A DNA stretch of 64,000 nt from RYN-133 sp963708645 (GCA_963708645.1 CAVPTA010000010.1:1-64000), one strand, 5' to 3'; counted from the first letter of the stretch, positions 28,107 to 37,163 are shown. Notes: a model not told the origin generated them from the letters alone. Numbers and translations are program-made.

Positions 28107-28889
28107 TCAGGCGGACTTCTGGTAGGTGCTGAACGCGCGCGTCGCAAGCCACGCCATGACGAGGGCGAGCAGGCTCAGCCAGCCGAGGCGGGGGAGTGCG
28201 GCACCCCAATCCGGGTTGGTGCTCAGTGCCGACCGCGAGGCGGTGACGGCCCAGTCGACCGGGTTGTATCGGGCGACGTGCTGCACCCAACCCGGCGCGA
28301 GCGAGATCGCCATGATCGCTCCGGACACGAACTGCAACGGCAACACGATGAACTGGCTGATGCCGATCAGGGCCTCCTGTTGGCGCACGAGCAGTGCGAT
28401 CGCGTTCGACAGCGACGCGATGACCACTGCGATGAGCACCGCGGCGAGCGAGGTGATCGCGATCCCGCTCACGCCGCCGGGGAAGCGAGCACCGGCGGCA
28501 TACGCGATACCGAAGACGATCAACGTCTGGAGCACCGTCGTGAGCGCCTGGTAGGCCAGCGATCCGATCATCAACGCGCCCCGGCGCACCGGCGAGGCGA
28601 GCAGCCGGTCCATCACGCCGAGGGTCATGTCCTCGATGTAGCTCGTCCCGGCCCAGCCGCTGGAGAACAGCGCCGTCATCGCGATGACGCCGGGCGTGAT
28701 GTATTCCAGATAGGTCGTCCCGGCCGGGAAGCCCGGGATGTCGACGATCGAGCGGAACAGTGAGCCGAACAGCAGCAACCAGATCACCGGCTGCACGAGG
28801 CTGATGGCGAGATAGGCGGGTTGCCGGGTCAGTGTGCGCACCGCACGCTTCGTCAGCAGGTACGAATCAACGGTCAGCGCGGCCATCAC
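28107..28889 (-). CDS. ABC-2 type exporter permease (DrrB-like)
   Basis: This 260-residue protein has six predicted membrane helices with the ABC-2 pattern: LAISLVQPVIWLLLFGSLF, a long loop with YLEYITPGVIAMTALFSSGW, then GVMDRLLASPVRRGALMIG, FGIAYAAG and a final helix pair. It overlaps the ATPase gene upstream by 4 bp and forms a two-gene exporter with it. DrrAB-type systems export drugs or lipids; the substrate cannot be told from sequence. The adjacent PadR regulator suggests drug- or stress-responsive control. Confidence 0.9.
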   Translation of the reverse strand: MMAALTVDSYLLTKRAVRTLTRQPAYLAISLVQPVIWLLLFGSLFRSIVDIPGFPAGTTYLEYITPGVIAMTALFSSGWAGTSYIEDMTLGVMDRLLASPVRRGALMIGSLAYQALTTVLQTLIVFGIAYAAGARFPGGVSGIAITSLAAVLIAVVIASLSNAIALLVRQQEALIGISQFIVLPLQFVSGAIMAISLAPGWVQHVARYNPVDWAVTASRSALSTNPDWGAALPRLGWLSLLALVMAWLATRAFSTYQKSA

Positions 28890-29860
28890 GCCACCTCCTG
28901 GTAGCTGCGTCCGACATGGCGCAGGTAGACGTCATCGAGTGAGGGACGGGCGACGGTCACCGACGCGACCGCGACGCCTGCGTCGTCAAGGGCGGCGAGC
29001 ATGCCCGGAACCTCGCGGGCGCCGCTGCCTGCACGTGCGTGCACGGCGGCGCCCTCGACCGTGACCTCACGCAGGCCGAGGCGTTCGAGCGTTGCGTGCG
29101 CGACTGGGGCGGCCGACGCCTCGAACAGGTCGACATGCAGCGTGTCGCCACGCAGTTCGCTCTTGAGGTGCTCGGGCGTGCCCTCCACGACGATGCGGCC
29201 GGCGTCGACGATCGCGAGTCGATCGGCGAGATGGTCGGCTTCGTCGAGGTAGTGCGTGGTCAGGAGCACCGTCATCTGTTCGGTGCCCGCCAGGGTGGCG
29301 ATCTCGGCCCACAGCTGTGCGCGGGCCTCCGGGTCGAGGCCGGTGGTCGGCTCGTCCAGGAACAGCACCTGCGGACGTGCGACGAGCCCGATCGCCACGT
29401 CGAGCTTGCGTGCCATGCCGCCGCTGTAGGTCTTGGTCAGCCGGTCGGCGGCATCGGACAGAGCGAACCGGTCGAGGAGTTCGACCGCTCGCGAGCGCGC
29501 CGCCGCCCGCGACAGGCCGTGCACGCGAGCGGCGAGTTCCAGGTTCTCGCGCGCGGTGCCCATCGGATCGGCCGACGACTTCTGCGACACCAGGCCGATC
29601 ACGCGCCGCACCCGCTCGGGTGAGTGCCGCACGTCCAGCCCGGCGACGCCGGCATGGCCGGCATCGGCGCGTGCCAGGGTGGTGAGGATCTTGACGGTCG
29701 TCGATTTGCCGGCGCCGTTCGGGCCGAGCAGCGCGAATACGCTGCCCGCCGCGACGTCGAGCGAGAGCCCGTCGAGTGCATGGACGGCGGTCGCGCCGCG
29801 CCCGCCCGGATAGGTCTTGACGAGATCGACCGCCGTGATGGCAGCCGTGGGTTGGGACAT
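28886..29860 (-). CDS. ABC transporter ATPase (DrrA-like)
   Basis: The 324-residue ATP-binding subunit has Walker A GPNGAGKSTTVKIL, a Q-loop in VSQKSSADPMG, the signature YSGGMARKLD (a variant of LSGGQ), Walker B VLFLDEPTTGLDPEARAQLW and the switch His in LLTTHYLDEADHL. After about residue 220 a DrrA-type C-terminal extension contains HVDLFEASAAPVAH and ends SLDDVYLRHVGRSY. It drives the permease encoded by the overlapping downstream gene. The ATG lies just after a GGAGTC ribosome-like site. Confidence 0.93.
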   Translation of the reverse strand: MSQPTAAITAVDLVKTYPGGRGATAVHALDGLSLDVAAGSVFALLGPNGAGKSTTVKILTTLARADAGHAGVAGLDVRHSPERVRRVIGLVSQKSSADPMGTARENLELAARVHGLSRAAARSRAVELLDRFALSDAADRLTKTYSGGMARKLDVAIGLVARPQVLFLDEPTTGLDPEARAQLWAEIATLAGTEQMTVLLTTHYLDEADHLADRLAIVDAGRIVVEGTPEHLKSELRGDTLHVDLFEASAAPVAHATLERLGLREVTVEGAAVHARAGSGAREVPGMLAALDDAGVAVASVTVARPSLDDVYLRHVGRSYQEVA

Positions 29861-29954
29861 GAGGACTCCTCTAATGGGACGGGGAGTCGGCCGCCAGCGC
29901 CTATCGTGTGAGTGCGCCTCGCAGGAGAGCCAACGGCTCGACTCGGGTGTACGG

Positions 29955-29986
29955 CCCCTGGCCGGTGTTGCCGCACCGGCCGGGGG
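29955..29986 (-). terminator. GC-rich hairpin between padR and the exporter ATPase
   Basis: CCCCTGGCCGGTG (29955-29967) pairs with CACCGGCCGGGGG (29974-29986) at 12 of 13 positions around a 6-base loop. It lies just downstream of the padR gene on the minus strand. No T run follows in that direction; a short TTT follows on the plus strand. It may end padR transcription or attenuate read-through into the exporter. Confidence 0.45.
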
Positions 29987-30009
29987 TTTGCTCGCTCGGA
30001 TGTCGATCG

Positions 30010-30690
30010 CTACGCAGGGTCGGTCAGGATGCGGGCCTCCTCACCGAGATGGCCGACCGGGTCGGCCATGATCTGTTCGAAGCTCATGCCGGCAGCCCGC
30101 AGCTCGTGCAGCTTGCGCCAGGCGGCGGTGCCGCCGAACTCGCCGGACCGGATGCGGGCGAGGAGGTTGTTGACGAACGTCAGTTCCGCGTCGAGCATCG
30201 CGGCACGGAAAGAGCTCTCCACCCAGAAGAGTTCGGGGAGTCCGATCTCGTCGCCGACCTTGCCGCCCTCGGCGAGTGCGGCGAGCTCGCGACGCAGTGC
30301 GATGACGCGCTGGTCGAGCATGCGCGCGACGTCGTCCGGGGGCAGCCCGGCCATCAGCGACAGCCCGGCCTCGAGCGAGTGGTAATCGCGCACAGGTGTC
30401 GCGAGCAGCTCGGCCAGCCAATCCTCGAACTCGTCGACGCCGGCCGGGGTGATCTCGTAGACCGTGCGCTCGGGGCGGCGTCCCTCGCGAGTCGTCTCGA
30501 GCGAGGTGATCAGGCCGTGTTTGTGCAGCGACTCGACGACCGAGTAGAGCGAGCCGTAGTTGAGCTTGATGCTCTGCTCCTTGCCGCGGGTGCGCAGCGT
30601 CGTCGAGATCTCGTACGGATGCATCGGCCGCTCGTGCAGGCAGGACAGCACCGCCAGCGCCAGGGGGTTCGACACCCGTCGACGGCTCAT
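30010..30690 (-). CDS. PadR-family transcriptional regulator with Vir-type C-terminal domain
   Basis: The ATG at 30690 (after GAGGTAGGACG) gives 226 residues. The N-terminal winged helix carries LALAVLSCLHERPMHPYEIS and YGSLYSVVESLHKHGLI with wing GRRPERTVYEIT. The long C-terminal helical domain (FEDWLAELLATPVRDYHSL to the end) is the PadR subfamily-1 dimerisation domain. It probably controls the ABC exporter downstream on the same strand, 150 bp away. An inverted repeat just upstream of its start is a candidate operator. Confidence 0.9.
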   Translation of the reverse strand: MSRRRVSNPLALAVLSCLHERPMHPYEISTTLRTRGKEQSIKLNYGSLYSVVESLHKHGLITSLETTREGRRPERTVYEITPAGVDEFEDWLAELLATPVRDYHSLEAGLSLMAGLPPDDVARMLDQRVIALRRELAALAEGGKVGDEIGLPELFWVESSFRAAMLDAELTFVNNLLARIRSGEFGGTAAWRKLHELRAAGMSFEQIMADPVGHLGEEARILTDPA

Positions 30691-30708
30691 CGTCCTACCT
30701 CCAGCTCG

Positions 30709-30728
30709 ATTACTCGAAGCAGAGTATT
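30709..30728 (-). promoter_or_regulatory. Candidate PadR operator (ATTACTC-N6-GAGTATT)
   Basis: An inverted repeat, ATTACTC (30709-30715) and GAGTATT (30722-30728), with a 6-bp spacer matches at 6 of 7 positions; the inner TACTC/GAGTA is perfect. It sits about 20 bp upstream of the padR start and about 50 bp upstream of the divergent membrane-protein start, so one repressor could control both. Confidence 0.5.
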
Positions 30729-30776
30729 CGGGATCGTTTGCGCAACTGTCAACCGCGGGTGCGTAGTGTCGATCCG

Positions 30777-31401
30777 GTGGAGCCCGACCGTCCGCAGCCC
30801 GACGTCCCGGACCTGCTGCGCAAGCGTTCGGCGAACGAGACACCCGACCCGGACGTGGGCCAGTTCCGGCCGGGCTCGGCGGCCAGCCAGTGGGGACTGG
30901 CCCGCTACCTCGTCGGCCGCGCGATCACCGAATCGGTCGGCAGCGCGCTGCTCATCGTCGCCGTGGTCGTGCTCGGGCTGGCCGCGGTGGTCGAATGGAC
31001 GGTGCACTCGACGGTGCTCGCCGTTCTGCTCGTGCTGGTCGCTGTCGGCGTGCTGATCCTGCGCTGGGCGATGCTCGCGATCATCCGGCGGTTGACGGGT
31101 TTTCGGCGCTTCGGCGCGCTCGAGGAGCGCATGACCGCGCTCGTGCACGACACCCGCGGCGACGTGCTGCGCGAGCTGCGTCGCCTCGGGCTTGCCCGGC
31201 CGCACGCTCACCTTGCCGCTGCTCGCATTCCGGTTCCTCGGTCGCCAACGGCGCAAGGACACCGTCGCGCGTCTGCGCAAGTTCGACATCGACCGCGCCG
31301 TGCCGAAAGCGCGAGTGGACGAGATGTTCCTGTTGCTGCGTCAGGCCTTCGGCGCCGGTGGCGTGCCGACCGCCGACTGGCAGACTGGACCGCATGATTG
31401 A
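30777..31401 (+). CDS. Membrane protein of unknown function (one frameshift)
   Basis: A GTG at 30777 opens a protein with a Pro/Asp-rich start (EPDRPQPDVPDLLRKRSANE), two adjacent membrane helices (LLIVAVVVLGLAAVVEWTV and VLAVLLVLVAVGVLILRWA), then a basic cytoplasmic region. The frame changes near 31193 after RELRRLGLP. The corrected tail, RTLTLPLLAFRFLGRQ through RVDEMFLLLRQAFGAGG, reads well to a stop at 31401. No family was recognised. The stop overlaps the start of the next gene, so the two are probably co-translated. It is divergent from padR. Confidence 0.6.
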
Positions 31402-32062
31402 CCCGGCCGCGGCAGCTGCGCCTCGTGCGGACGCCGCGGGCGAGCGGCGCGCGCAGGTCCGCGCCGCCGGGCTCGTCGTGCTGGTGCTCGCGGTCGTGGG
31501 TGCACTGCTCGGCCTGGTGTGGCAGGCCTGGAGCCCGCCCGGCCCGATCGGCGTCCGGCTCCCAGCCGGCATCGAGGCCGACGAGACCGAAGCCTGGGCG
31601 GCGGGCGACGGGCGTTACATGATCATCGCCGTTGCGGTCGGCATCGTTGCGGCCATCGCAGCGTGGTATCTGCCGTCGTTGCGTCGCGTGCGCGGCCCGT
31701 TCGTCGCGCTCGGGCTGGCGATCGGCGCGTTGGCCGGCAGCGCGCTCACCGACCTGGTCGGCTGGGCTGTGCGCGGCGCCGGCAATGACTACGCGTGCGG
31801 CGCCGGAACGTGCATCGACCACCTGCCGCTGACCGTGCACATGCACGGACTCTGGTTCCTGCAGGCGTTCATCGCAGTGCTCGGCTACGGCCTGTTCGTC
31901 GCGTTCGCCGTTGCCGACGACCTCGGCCGTCCCGACGTGCAGAAGATCGCGCCGACGCCGGTGGGCAACGTGCCGATCGGAAGTTCGCTCGGCCAGTCAG
32001 TTGGCCCGCAGTACCAGGCGCAGGACGGCGGGGGATACGGCGATGCTGCGGGTGTTCCGTAG
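31394..32062 (+). CDS. Four-helix membrane protein (DUF2567-like)
   Basis: The ATG at 31394 overlaps the preceding stop. The 222-residue product has four membrane helices: AGLVVLVLAVVGALLGLVW, MIIAVAVGIVAAIAAWYL, FVALGLAIGALAGSALTDLV and LWFLQAFIAVLGYGLFVAFA. A cysteine-containing loop (DYACGAGTCIDHLPLTVHMHG) precedes helix 4. After helix 1 comes WSPPGPIGVRLPAGIEADE, which resembles the DUF2567 family found near hisD in mycobacteria; this match is from memory and unconfirmed. Its 3' end overlaps the convergent LON-domain gene by 66 bp. Confidence 0.6.
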   Translation: MIDPAAAAAPRADAAGERRAQVRAAGLVVLVLAVVGALLGLVWQAWSPPGPIGVRLPAGIEADETEAWAAGDGRYMIIAVAVGIVAAIAAWYLPSLRRVRGPFVALGLAIGALAGSALTDLVGWAVRGAGNDYACGAGTCIDHLPLTVHMHGLWFLQAFIAVLGYGLFVAFAVADDLGRPDVQKIAPTPVGNVPIGSSLGQSVGPQYQAQDGGGYGDAAGVP

Positions 32063-32698
32063 CAGCACCACCTCGCGGCGCAGGACGCGCTGCACATGCA
32101 CCAGCCGCGCGGTCGCCGTCTCGTCCTCGAGCAGGTCCTGATGGTCGCGCTGTGACAGGGGCGCCTCGGTCGCGAGCTGGTAGGAGAGCAGGATCGCGTC
32201 GTCGTGGTAGGGCTGCGCGCCTGCAGGACGCTCGGCGGATTCGCCGGTGAGCGCGGCGATCAGGCGGCGGTATTCCATGGCCAGGGCTTGCGCCTGCGCC
32301 GGCAGCTGCTCGGGCAGGTCGCCGGTGACCTCGTCGAGGAAGGTCACTTCCGCTTCGAGATACGGCGCTGAGGTGTCGGCGATGCGATCGATGCGAAATC
32401 GCCGGCTGCCACCGGTGAGCACCTCGAATGTGCCATCGGGCTGCGGCGCCACCTCGAGGATCTCGGCGACCGTCCCGATGTCGGCCACCTGCGGCGCGGC
32501 CTCGTCGAAGCCGGTGTCGACCTCCGGCCCGGCCAGCAGGGCGGCCACGCCGAAACACCGCGGCCCGTCCTCGCGGGTCACGTCGGTGAGCAGCTGGACG
32601 TAGCGGGGTTCGAACACACGCAGCGGGAGCGGGCAGCCCGGCATCAGCACATGCCCCAGAGGGAACAGCGGAAGCAGCTGACCGGCCATGTGGCCCAA
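31997..32698 (-). CDS. LON substrate-binding (ATP-dependent protease N-terminal) domain protein
   Basis: This 233-residue protein consists of the LON N-terminal domain alone, with no ATPase or protease part: LLPLFPLGHVLMPGCPLPLRVFEPRY at the start, then FGVAALLAG, GTVAEILEV, GGSRRFRI and YLEAEVTFLDE, ending in a helical region. Stand-alone LON-domain proteins are common in actinobacteria and often lie near hisD; their role is unknown. Translation may start at either of two nearby ATG codons (32698 or 32689). Confidence 0.88.
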   Translation of the reverse strand: MGHMAGQLLPLFPLGHVLMPGCPLPLRVFEPRYVQLLTDVTREDGPRCFGVAALLAGPEVDTGFDEAAPQVADIGTVAEILEVAPQPDGTFEVLTGGSRRFRIDRIADTSAPYLEAEVTFLDEVTGDLPEQLPAQAQALAMEYRRLIAALTGESAERPAGAQPYHDDAILLSYQLATEAPLSQRDHQDLLEDETATARLVHVQRVLRREVVLLRNTRSIAVSPAVLRLVLRAN

Positions 32699-32759
32699 CG
32701 TAACCCGACCAGGTGACGCTGCGTTCAGCAGTCGCGTTCAGCGATCGGTCAGGTCCAGG

Positions 32760-35324
32760 TCAGGACGAAACCGCCTTGATGACGTGCAGCGGCGCTGCCC
32801 GAGGCCGGCGGATCCACTCGGCGAAGTCGTCGGCAGGCATCGGCCGGGCGATCGCGTAACCCTGCACCACATCGCAACCGAGCTCGGCGAGCATGTCGAC
32901 GATGTCGTCGGTCTCGGCGCCCTCGGCAACAACCCGCAACTGGAGCGCCGAACACAGCGACGCGACGCCGGCGATCAGCGCGCGGCTGGCCTCGGGCGTC
33001 TCGGTCAGGCCGGAGACGAACGAGCGGTCGATCTTGACTTCCTGCACCGACAGGCGCTGCAGGTAGGACAGGCTCGAGTAGCCGGTGCCGAAGTCGTCCA
33101 GCGAGATGCCGACGCCCTGCGCCGCGAGCTCGATCAGCACCTTCTGCTGGTGCTCGCTCACCAGGCTGCTCTCGGTGATCTCGATGATCAGGCTGGACGG
33201 CGGCAGGCCGAAACGACGCAAGGCCAAGGACACCTGCCGCGGCAGATCGAGGTTCGCCGCGTTACGTGCGGACAGGTTCACCGAGACGCTGATCGGTACG
33301 CCGCGGTCGTGCCAGCGCCGGCACTCGCGCAGCGCCGAGTCGAGCACGATCGGCATGAGGTCGTCGATCAGTCCGCTGGTCTCGAGCAGCGGGATGAACC
33401 GATCGGGCGCGACGACGCCGAGCGTCGGGTGGTGCCAGCGCGAGAGCGCCTCGGCGCTGACGACCTGGCGGGTGGTGAGGTCGATCTGGGGCTGGTAGAG
33501 CAGCCGGAACTGCTCGGGGTGCTCGCGCAGCGCGCTGCGCAGCTCGGCGAGCATGGCCAGATTCTCGACCCGGCCGCGGTCCATGTCCTCGTGGTAGACG
33601 GCGATCTTCGGCTCGCCGGCGCTGTCGCCGGCCTTGGCCGCGTACATCGCGGTGTCGGCACGGCGCAGCAGGTCGGTGCTGGTGACCGAGCCGGGCTCGG
33701 CGAACGCGATGCCGATGCTGGCCTCGGCGCTGACTTGGGCACCCTCGACGCTGACCGGCCGCGCCAGTGCGAGCGCGATGCGATCGCCGACCGTGCGCGC
33801 GGCGAGTTCGTCGTCGCCGCAGCCGGGCAGGTGCACCGCGAACTCGTCGCCGCCGAAGCGCGCGACCGTGGCGTCGGTCGGGACGGCGCTGTGCAGCCGT
33901 TCGGCGACAACGCAGAGCAATCGATCGCCTGCCGCGTGGCCGAGGGCGTCGTTGACCTCCTTGAACCGGTCGAGGTCGAGCAGCAGCACTGCGGCGCCGT
34001 GTGGGTCGTCTGCTCGTTGTGCGATGCCACGAGAAAGGTGGGCGCGGTTGGGCAGGCCGGTGAGTGCATCGTGGTTGGCGTCGAAGGCAAGTCGCTCGAC
34101 CATCTGGGCGCTGCGGGCGGCGACGGCGAGGTGCCCGGTCAACGTCTGCAGCAACGCGAGGTCGTCGCCGGTGAAGGTTGCTGTGTCGCCGAGACGGTCG
34201 ATGACCGTGATCGTGCCCGCGATGGCGCTGCCCGCGGGGAAGTCGACGAGCATCGCGTCGCGATAGCCGCGCTGGCCCAGCCAGTCGACGACGGCCGGGT
34301 CGCGGTCGTTGCGTGGCGCGAGCAGCGGCTGGTGCTGGGTCAGGGCCCGCAACATCGCCCAGTCGGTGATCTGCCCGGTGCCGCCGTGGACAGTGAATCC
34401 GCTGTCGTCGGCGCAGAACTGGGTCAGCGTGCGCGGCAACGAGTCGGTTGAATCGGCGGTGTCGGCGATCGTCATCTCGACCCGACCGGCGCGCAGCAGG
34501 TTGCGGACCCTGTCGAGCAGTTGGTGCGCTGCCTCGGTCACGCTCTCGGCGCCGGTCCCGCCGGTCACGAACTCGTGCACGAGTTCGAGGGCCGCGTGGC
34601 GGCGGCGCATGTGCAGGTAGCCGCGGTAGAGCATCGCCGCGGTCGCGGTGGTGACGGCCACGATCAGGGCACCGGCCGCGCCCTGATCGACGATCATCAA
34701 CCCGCCGACCGCGATGGCCACGCTGACGGCGGTCATCACCAGCGACGGCGCCAGCACACCCACGGCATCTCGCATCGACACCGGGCCGTTGTGGATCCGG
34801 ATCATCGCCAGGACGAGCACGCTGATGAATTGGTCGACGACGACCATCACGCCGAGCACGGCGAGCACGGTGCCGAGGTCGAGCGAGGCGTGCCGGTGCA
34901 CGAGCACGTGCACGAACGCGGTCGCCAACGCGGCCTCGCAGGCGAATGAGGCGACGTTGTAGAACAACTTCGCCGGCGCCTTGCGCTGGTGGGCGAGTGC
35001 CACCCCGGCACCGATCAGCCGTGCAAAGACGACGACCGGGACGGGTGCGAGCAGCGTGCCGAGCGCGAGCGCGGGACCGCTGAGCGTGATCGTGTGCGCC
35101 TGCTTGCGGAACTCGATGAACATCGGCAGCCGCTCGCCGATGCCGAACATGGCGGCGAGCCCGACGAACATGGCCCAGGTGGGCACGCTCGTATCGAGCA
35201 CCGCCGGCGTCCCGGCGTCCAACACGGTCACGCCGGCGGCCGCAGCAGCCAGCGCGAACGTCAGAGCGAGCGTGAGCCACTGCGCGCGTGTGCGCGGACG
35301 TGGGGCCCACTGCCGGATGGTCAT
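32760..35324 (-). CDS. Membrane GGDEF-EAL cyclic di-GMP protein
   Basis: The 854-residue protein starts with eight or so membrane helices (to about residue 235). A GAF-like sensor region follows, about 290-420, including LLVDFPAGSAIAGTITVID. Then come a GGDEF domain with intact FGGDEFAVH (about 489) and an EAL domain. The EAL domain has SAEALSRWHHP (about 624), SVNLSARN, IIEITESSL, ISLDDFGTGYSSLSYL and KIDRSFV. Both catalytic motifs are complete, so the protein could both make and break cyclic di-GMP, or use one domain as a GTP or c-di-GMP sensor. No partner gene is adjacent. The frame is intact over its whole length. Confidence 0.94.
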   Translation of the reverse strand: MTIRQWAPRPRTRAQWLTLALTFALAAAAAGVTVLDAGTPAVLDTSVPTWAMFVGLAAMFGIGERLPMFIEFRKQAHTITLSGPALALGTLLAPVPVVVFARLIGAGVALAHQRKAPAKLFYNVASFACEAALATAFVHVLVHRHASLDLGTVLAVLGVMVVVDQFISVLVLAMIRIHNGPVSMRDAVGVLAPSLVMTAVSVAIAVGGLMIVDQGAAGALIVAVTTATAAMLYRGYLHMRRRHAALELVHEFVTGGTGAESVTEAAHQLLDRVRNLLRAGRVEMTIADTADSTDSLPRTLTQFCADDSGFTVHGGTGQITDWAMLRALTQHQPLLAPRNDRDPAVVDWLGQRGYRDAMLVDFPAGSAIAGTITVIDRLGDTATFTGDDLALLQTLTGHLAVAARSAQMVERLAFDANHDALTGLPNRAHLSRGIAQRADDPHGAAVLLLDLDRFKEVNDALGHAAGDRLLCVVAERLHSAVPTDATVARFGGDEFAVHLPGCGDDELAARTVGDRIALALARPVSVEGAQVSAEASIGIAFAEPGSVTSTDLLRRADTAMYAAKAGDSAGEPKIAVYHEDMDRGRVENLAMLAELRSALREHPEQFRLLYQPQIDLTTRQVVSAEALSRWHHPTLGVVAPDRFIPLLETSGLIDDLMPIVLDSALRECRRWHDRGVPISVSVNLSARNAANLDLPRQVSLALRRFGLPPSSLIIEITESSLVSEHQQKVLIELAAQGVGISLDDFGTGYSSLSYLQRLSVQEVKIDRSFVSGLTETPEASRALIAGVASLCSALQLRVVAEGAETDDIVDMLAELGCDVVQGYAIARPMPADDFAEWIRRPRAAPLHVIKAVSS

Positions 35325-35339
35325 GTCATCAGTCCCGTG

Positions 35340-37163
35340 TCAGTTCCAGTCGTCGGCAGACCAGGCCGTGCCGTCCCAGCGGGAGGTGTCCCAGCGGGCG
35401 CCGTCCCAGCGTGAGGTGTCCCAGCGCGAGGTGTCCCACCGTGAGGTGTCCCAGCGGGCGCCGTCCCAGCGCGAGGTGTCCCAGCGGGCCGTGTCCCACC
35501 GTGAGGTGTCCCAGCCGCCGGTGCTCGCCCAGGACGATCCGGTCCAGGTCGCCCCGTTCCACTGGCCGCCGTTCCAGGCCGACAGCGTCGAGGACGCCGC
35601 CCACCAGGCCGCCGGGTTCCACGGGTCGCCCTGCACGTCGACCTCGCCGGTGATCGGAACGCCGTTCGGGTCGACGAGGTCGTTGCCGGCTCGCGCCGCC
35701 TCGATCGAGCCGTGCCCGTCCGAGGTCGGGAAGTTCTGTGTGTAGACCGAGGCCGGGAACAGGCGGCTCGCGGCCGGAGTGGTCATGAGCTTCGCGAGCA
35801 GCATCGCCGCGGCGACGTTGAGCTGCCCGGCGCCCGCGGTGAGGGCCGTGCTGTTCATGACCGGGGTCGCGCTCTGGGTGAGCACGTACTTGACCTGGTC
35901 GGGGGTCAGGTTCGGGTAGGCCTGCAGCAGCAGCGCCACCGCACCCGAGGTGACCGCCGCCGCCTGGCTCGTACCGCTGCCGCGGAACAGCCGCCCGGAC
36001 GAGTCGCCCTGCACCATGCCCTGGGGGAAGTTGCGGTCGACGTAGGAACCCGGGTCACGCAATGAGACGAGCGAGCGTCCCGGCGCGACCAGGTCCACGT
36101 GGCGGGTGGCGTTGCCGGAGCTGCTGAACGACGCGACATTCGGGTAGGCCCAGCCGGCGAGCGAGTCCTTGCCGTCCGACGCGCCGACTGCCAGGACGTA
36201 GGGGTCCATCGCCGGGTCGGTGAGACGGTGAGCGGCGGGCCCCTCGTTGCCGCCCGAGACGACGACAACGATGCCGTGCCGCCACGCGTTCTCGACGGCC
36301 GCGGCCAGCGGGTCGGCCTGGTAGGGCTGCACCGAGTCGGTGCCGTAGGCGAGGTTGATGACGCGGATCGGCGTGCCGTCGGCGGTCACCGGGTGCTGGG
36401 TGACCCAGTCGAGGGCGGCGATCACCTGGCTGACATCGGTGCTGCCGTCGGTGGTGGCCAGCTTCAGCGACTCGAGTTCGGCGTCGGGGGCGACACCGAG
36501 CTGCACGGATGAAGGAAGGGTCAGCAGCGACTGGCGGGTCAGGACGGTCGGGTCGTGCGCGGCGATGATGCCGGCCATGAACGTGCCGTGCCCGTTGGTG
36601 TCGTGATCGACGAGGTCGGGGCTGTTCGACTCGATCGACAGGTCCGGGCCGTAGCTGAGCTTGTTCGGGCCGTCGAGGCCGGGCACGTCGGCGGTGCCGG
36701 TGTCGAGCAGCGCCACCCCGACGCCCTGACCGGTGACCTGTCGATCGGCGAAGTCGCGCGACCACCACACGGCGCGCGCGCCGATGGCGTTCTCGACCGT
36801 GTAGAGCGAGCCGGGGTCCTGGGCGGCGCGGTAGGTCTGGCTGCCTGCGGTGGCGGCGGCGTTGGCCGTCGCGTCGCCCCAGGTCGTGCCGACGGGGCCG
36901 GTCACCGCGCTGACGGTGTTCGACACGGTGTCGGTCACGGCCGTCGCCGTGTTCGAGACCGCGTTGGTCGCGGTGCCGGTCAGGTTCGACACCGTCGACC
37001 CGAGGCCGGAGAGCAGCCCGGTGTCCGCGCTCGCCGGCGCGGCTCCGATCACCGCGGCAGCCGTCATCGACCCGACGCCGAGTACCAGGGCGGCGCCTGC
37101 CCCCACCAGTCGCCGCCGCTTGGGGACGGAGGCGCAATCGTGGTGCGGGCGATCAACGGTCAT
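35340..37163 (-). CDS. Secreted S8 (subtilisin-type) serine protease with Trp-rich repeat tail
   Basis: The start at 37163 gives a 607-residue protein with a signal peptide (RRRLVGAGAALVLGVGSM through APASA, cleavage near residue 46). A Thr/Val/Asn-rich stretch follows, then an S8 catalytic domain. Catalytic residues are visible: Asp154 in ALLDTGTADV, His192 in NGHGTFMAGI, Ser399 in GSGTSQAAAV, and oxyanion Asn306 in SGGNEGPA. The last 75 residues are rich in Trp: WNGGQWNGATWTGSSW, then repeated WDTSR and WDGAR pentamers. There is no sortase motif or membrane anchor, so the tail may bind the cell surface. Such tails are known on some actinobacterial S8 proteases. Confidence 0.92.
   Translation of the reverse strand: MTVDRPHHDCASVPKRRRLVGAGAALVLGVGSMTAAAVIGAAPASADTGLLSGLGSTVSNLTGTATNAVSNTATAVTDTVSNTVSAVTGPVGTTWGDATANAAATAGSQTYRAAQDPGSLYTVENAIGARAVWWSRDFADRQVTGQGVGVALLDTGTADVPGLDGPNKLSYGPDLSIESNSPDLVDHDTNGHGTFMAGIIAAHDPTVLTRQSLLTLPSSVQLGVAPDAELESLKLATTDGSTDVSQVIAALDWVTQHPVTADGTPIRVINLAYGTDSVQPYQADPLAAAVENAWRHGIVVVVSGGNEGPAAHRLTDPAMDPYVLAVGASDGKDSLAGWAYPNVASFSSSGNATRHVDLVAPGRSLVSLRDPGSYVDRNFPQGMVQGDSSGRLFRGSGTSQAAAVTSGAVALLLQAYPNLTPDQVKYVLTQSATPVMNSTALTAGAGQLNVAAAMLLAKLMTTPAASRLFPASVYTQNFPTSDGHGSIEAARAGNDLVDPNGVPITGEVDVQGDPWNPAAWWAASSTLSAWNGGQWNGATWTGSSWASTGGWDTSRWDTARWDTSRWDGARWDTSRWDTSRWDTSRWDGARWDTSRWDGTAWSADDWN
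35364..35518 (-). repeat. 15-bp tandem repeats coding for WDTSR/WDGAR pentamers
   Basis: About ten near-identical 15-bp units lie in tandem in the 3' end of the S8 protease gene, each coding for W-D-(T/G)-(S/A)-R. On the plus strand the common unit contains GAGGTGTCCCAGCG. Near-identity at DNA level suggests recent unit duplication, so copy number may vary between strains and may also be mis-assembled. Confidence 0.85.

Noticed and set aside
35364..35518. CRISPR-like array
   Set aside because: The 15-bp units have no spacers and code in frame for WDTSR/WDGAR pentamers of the S8 protease.
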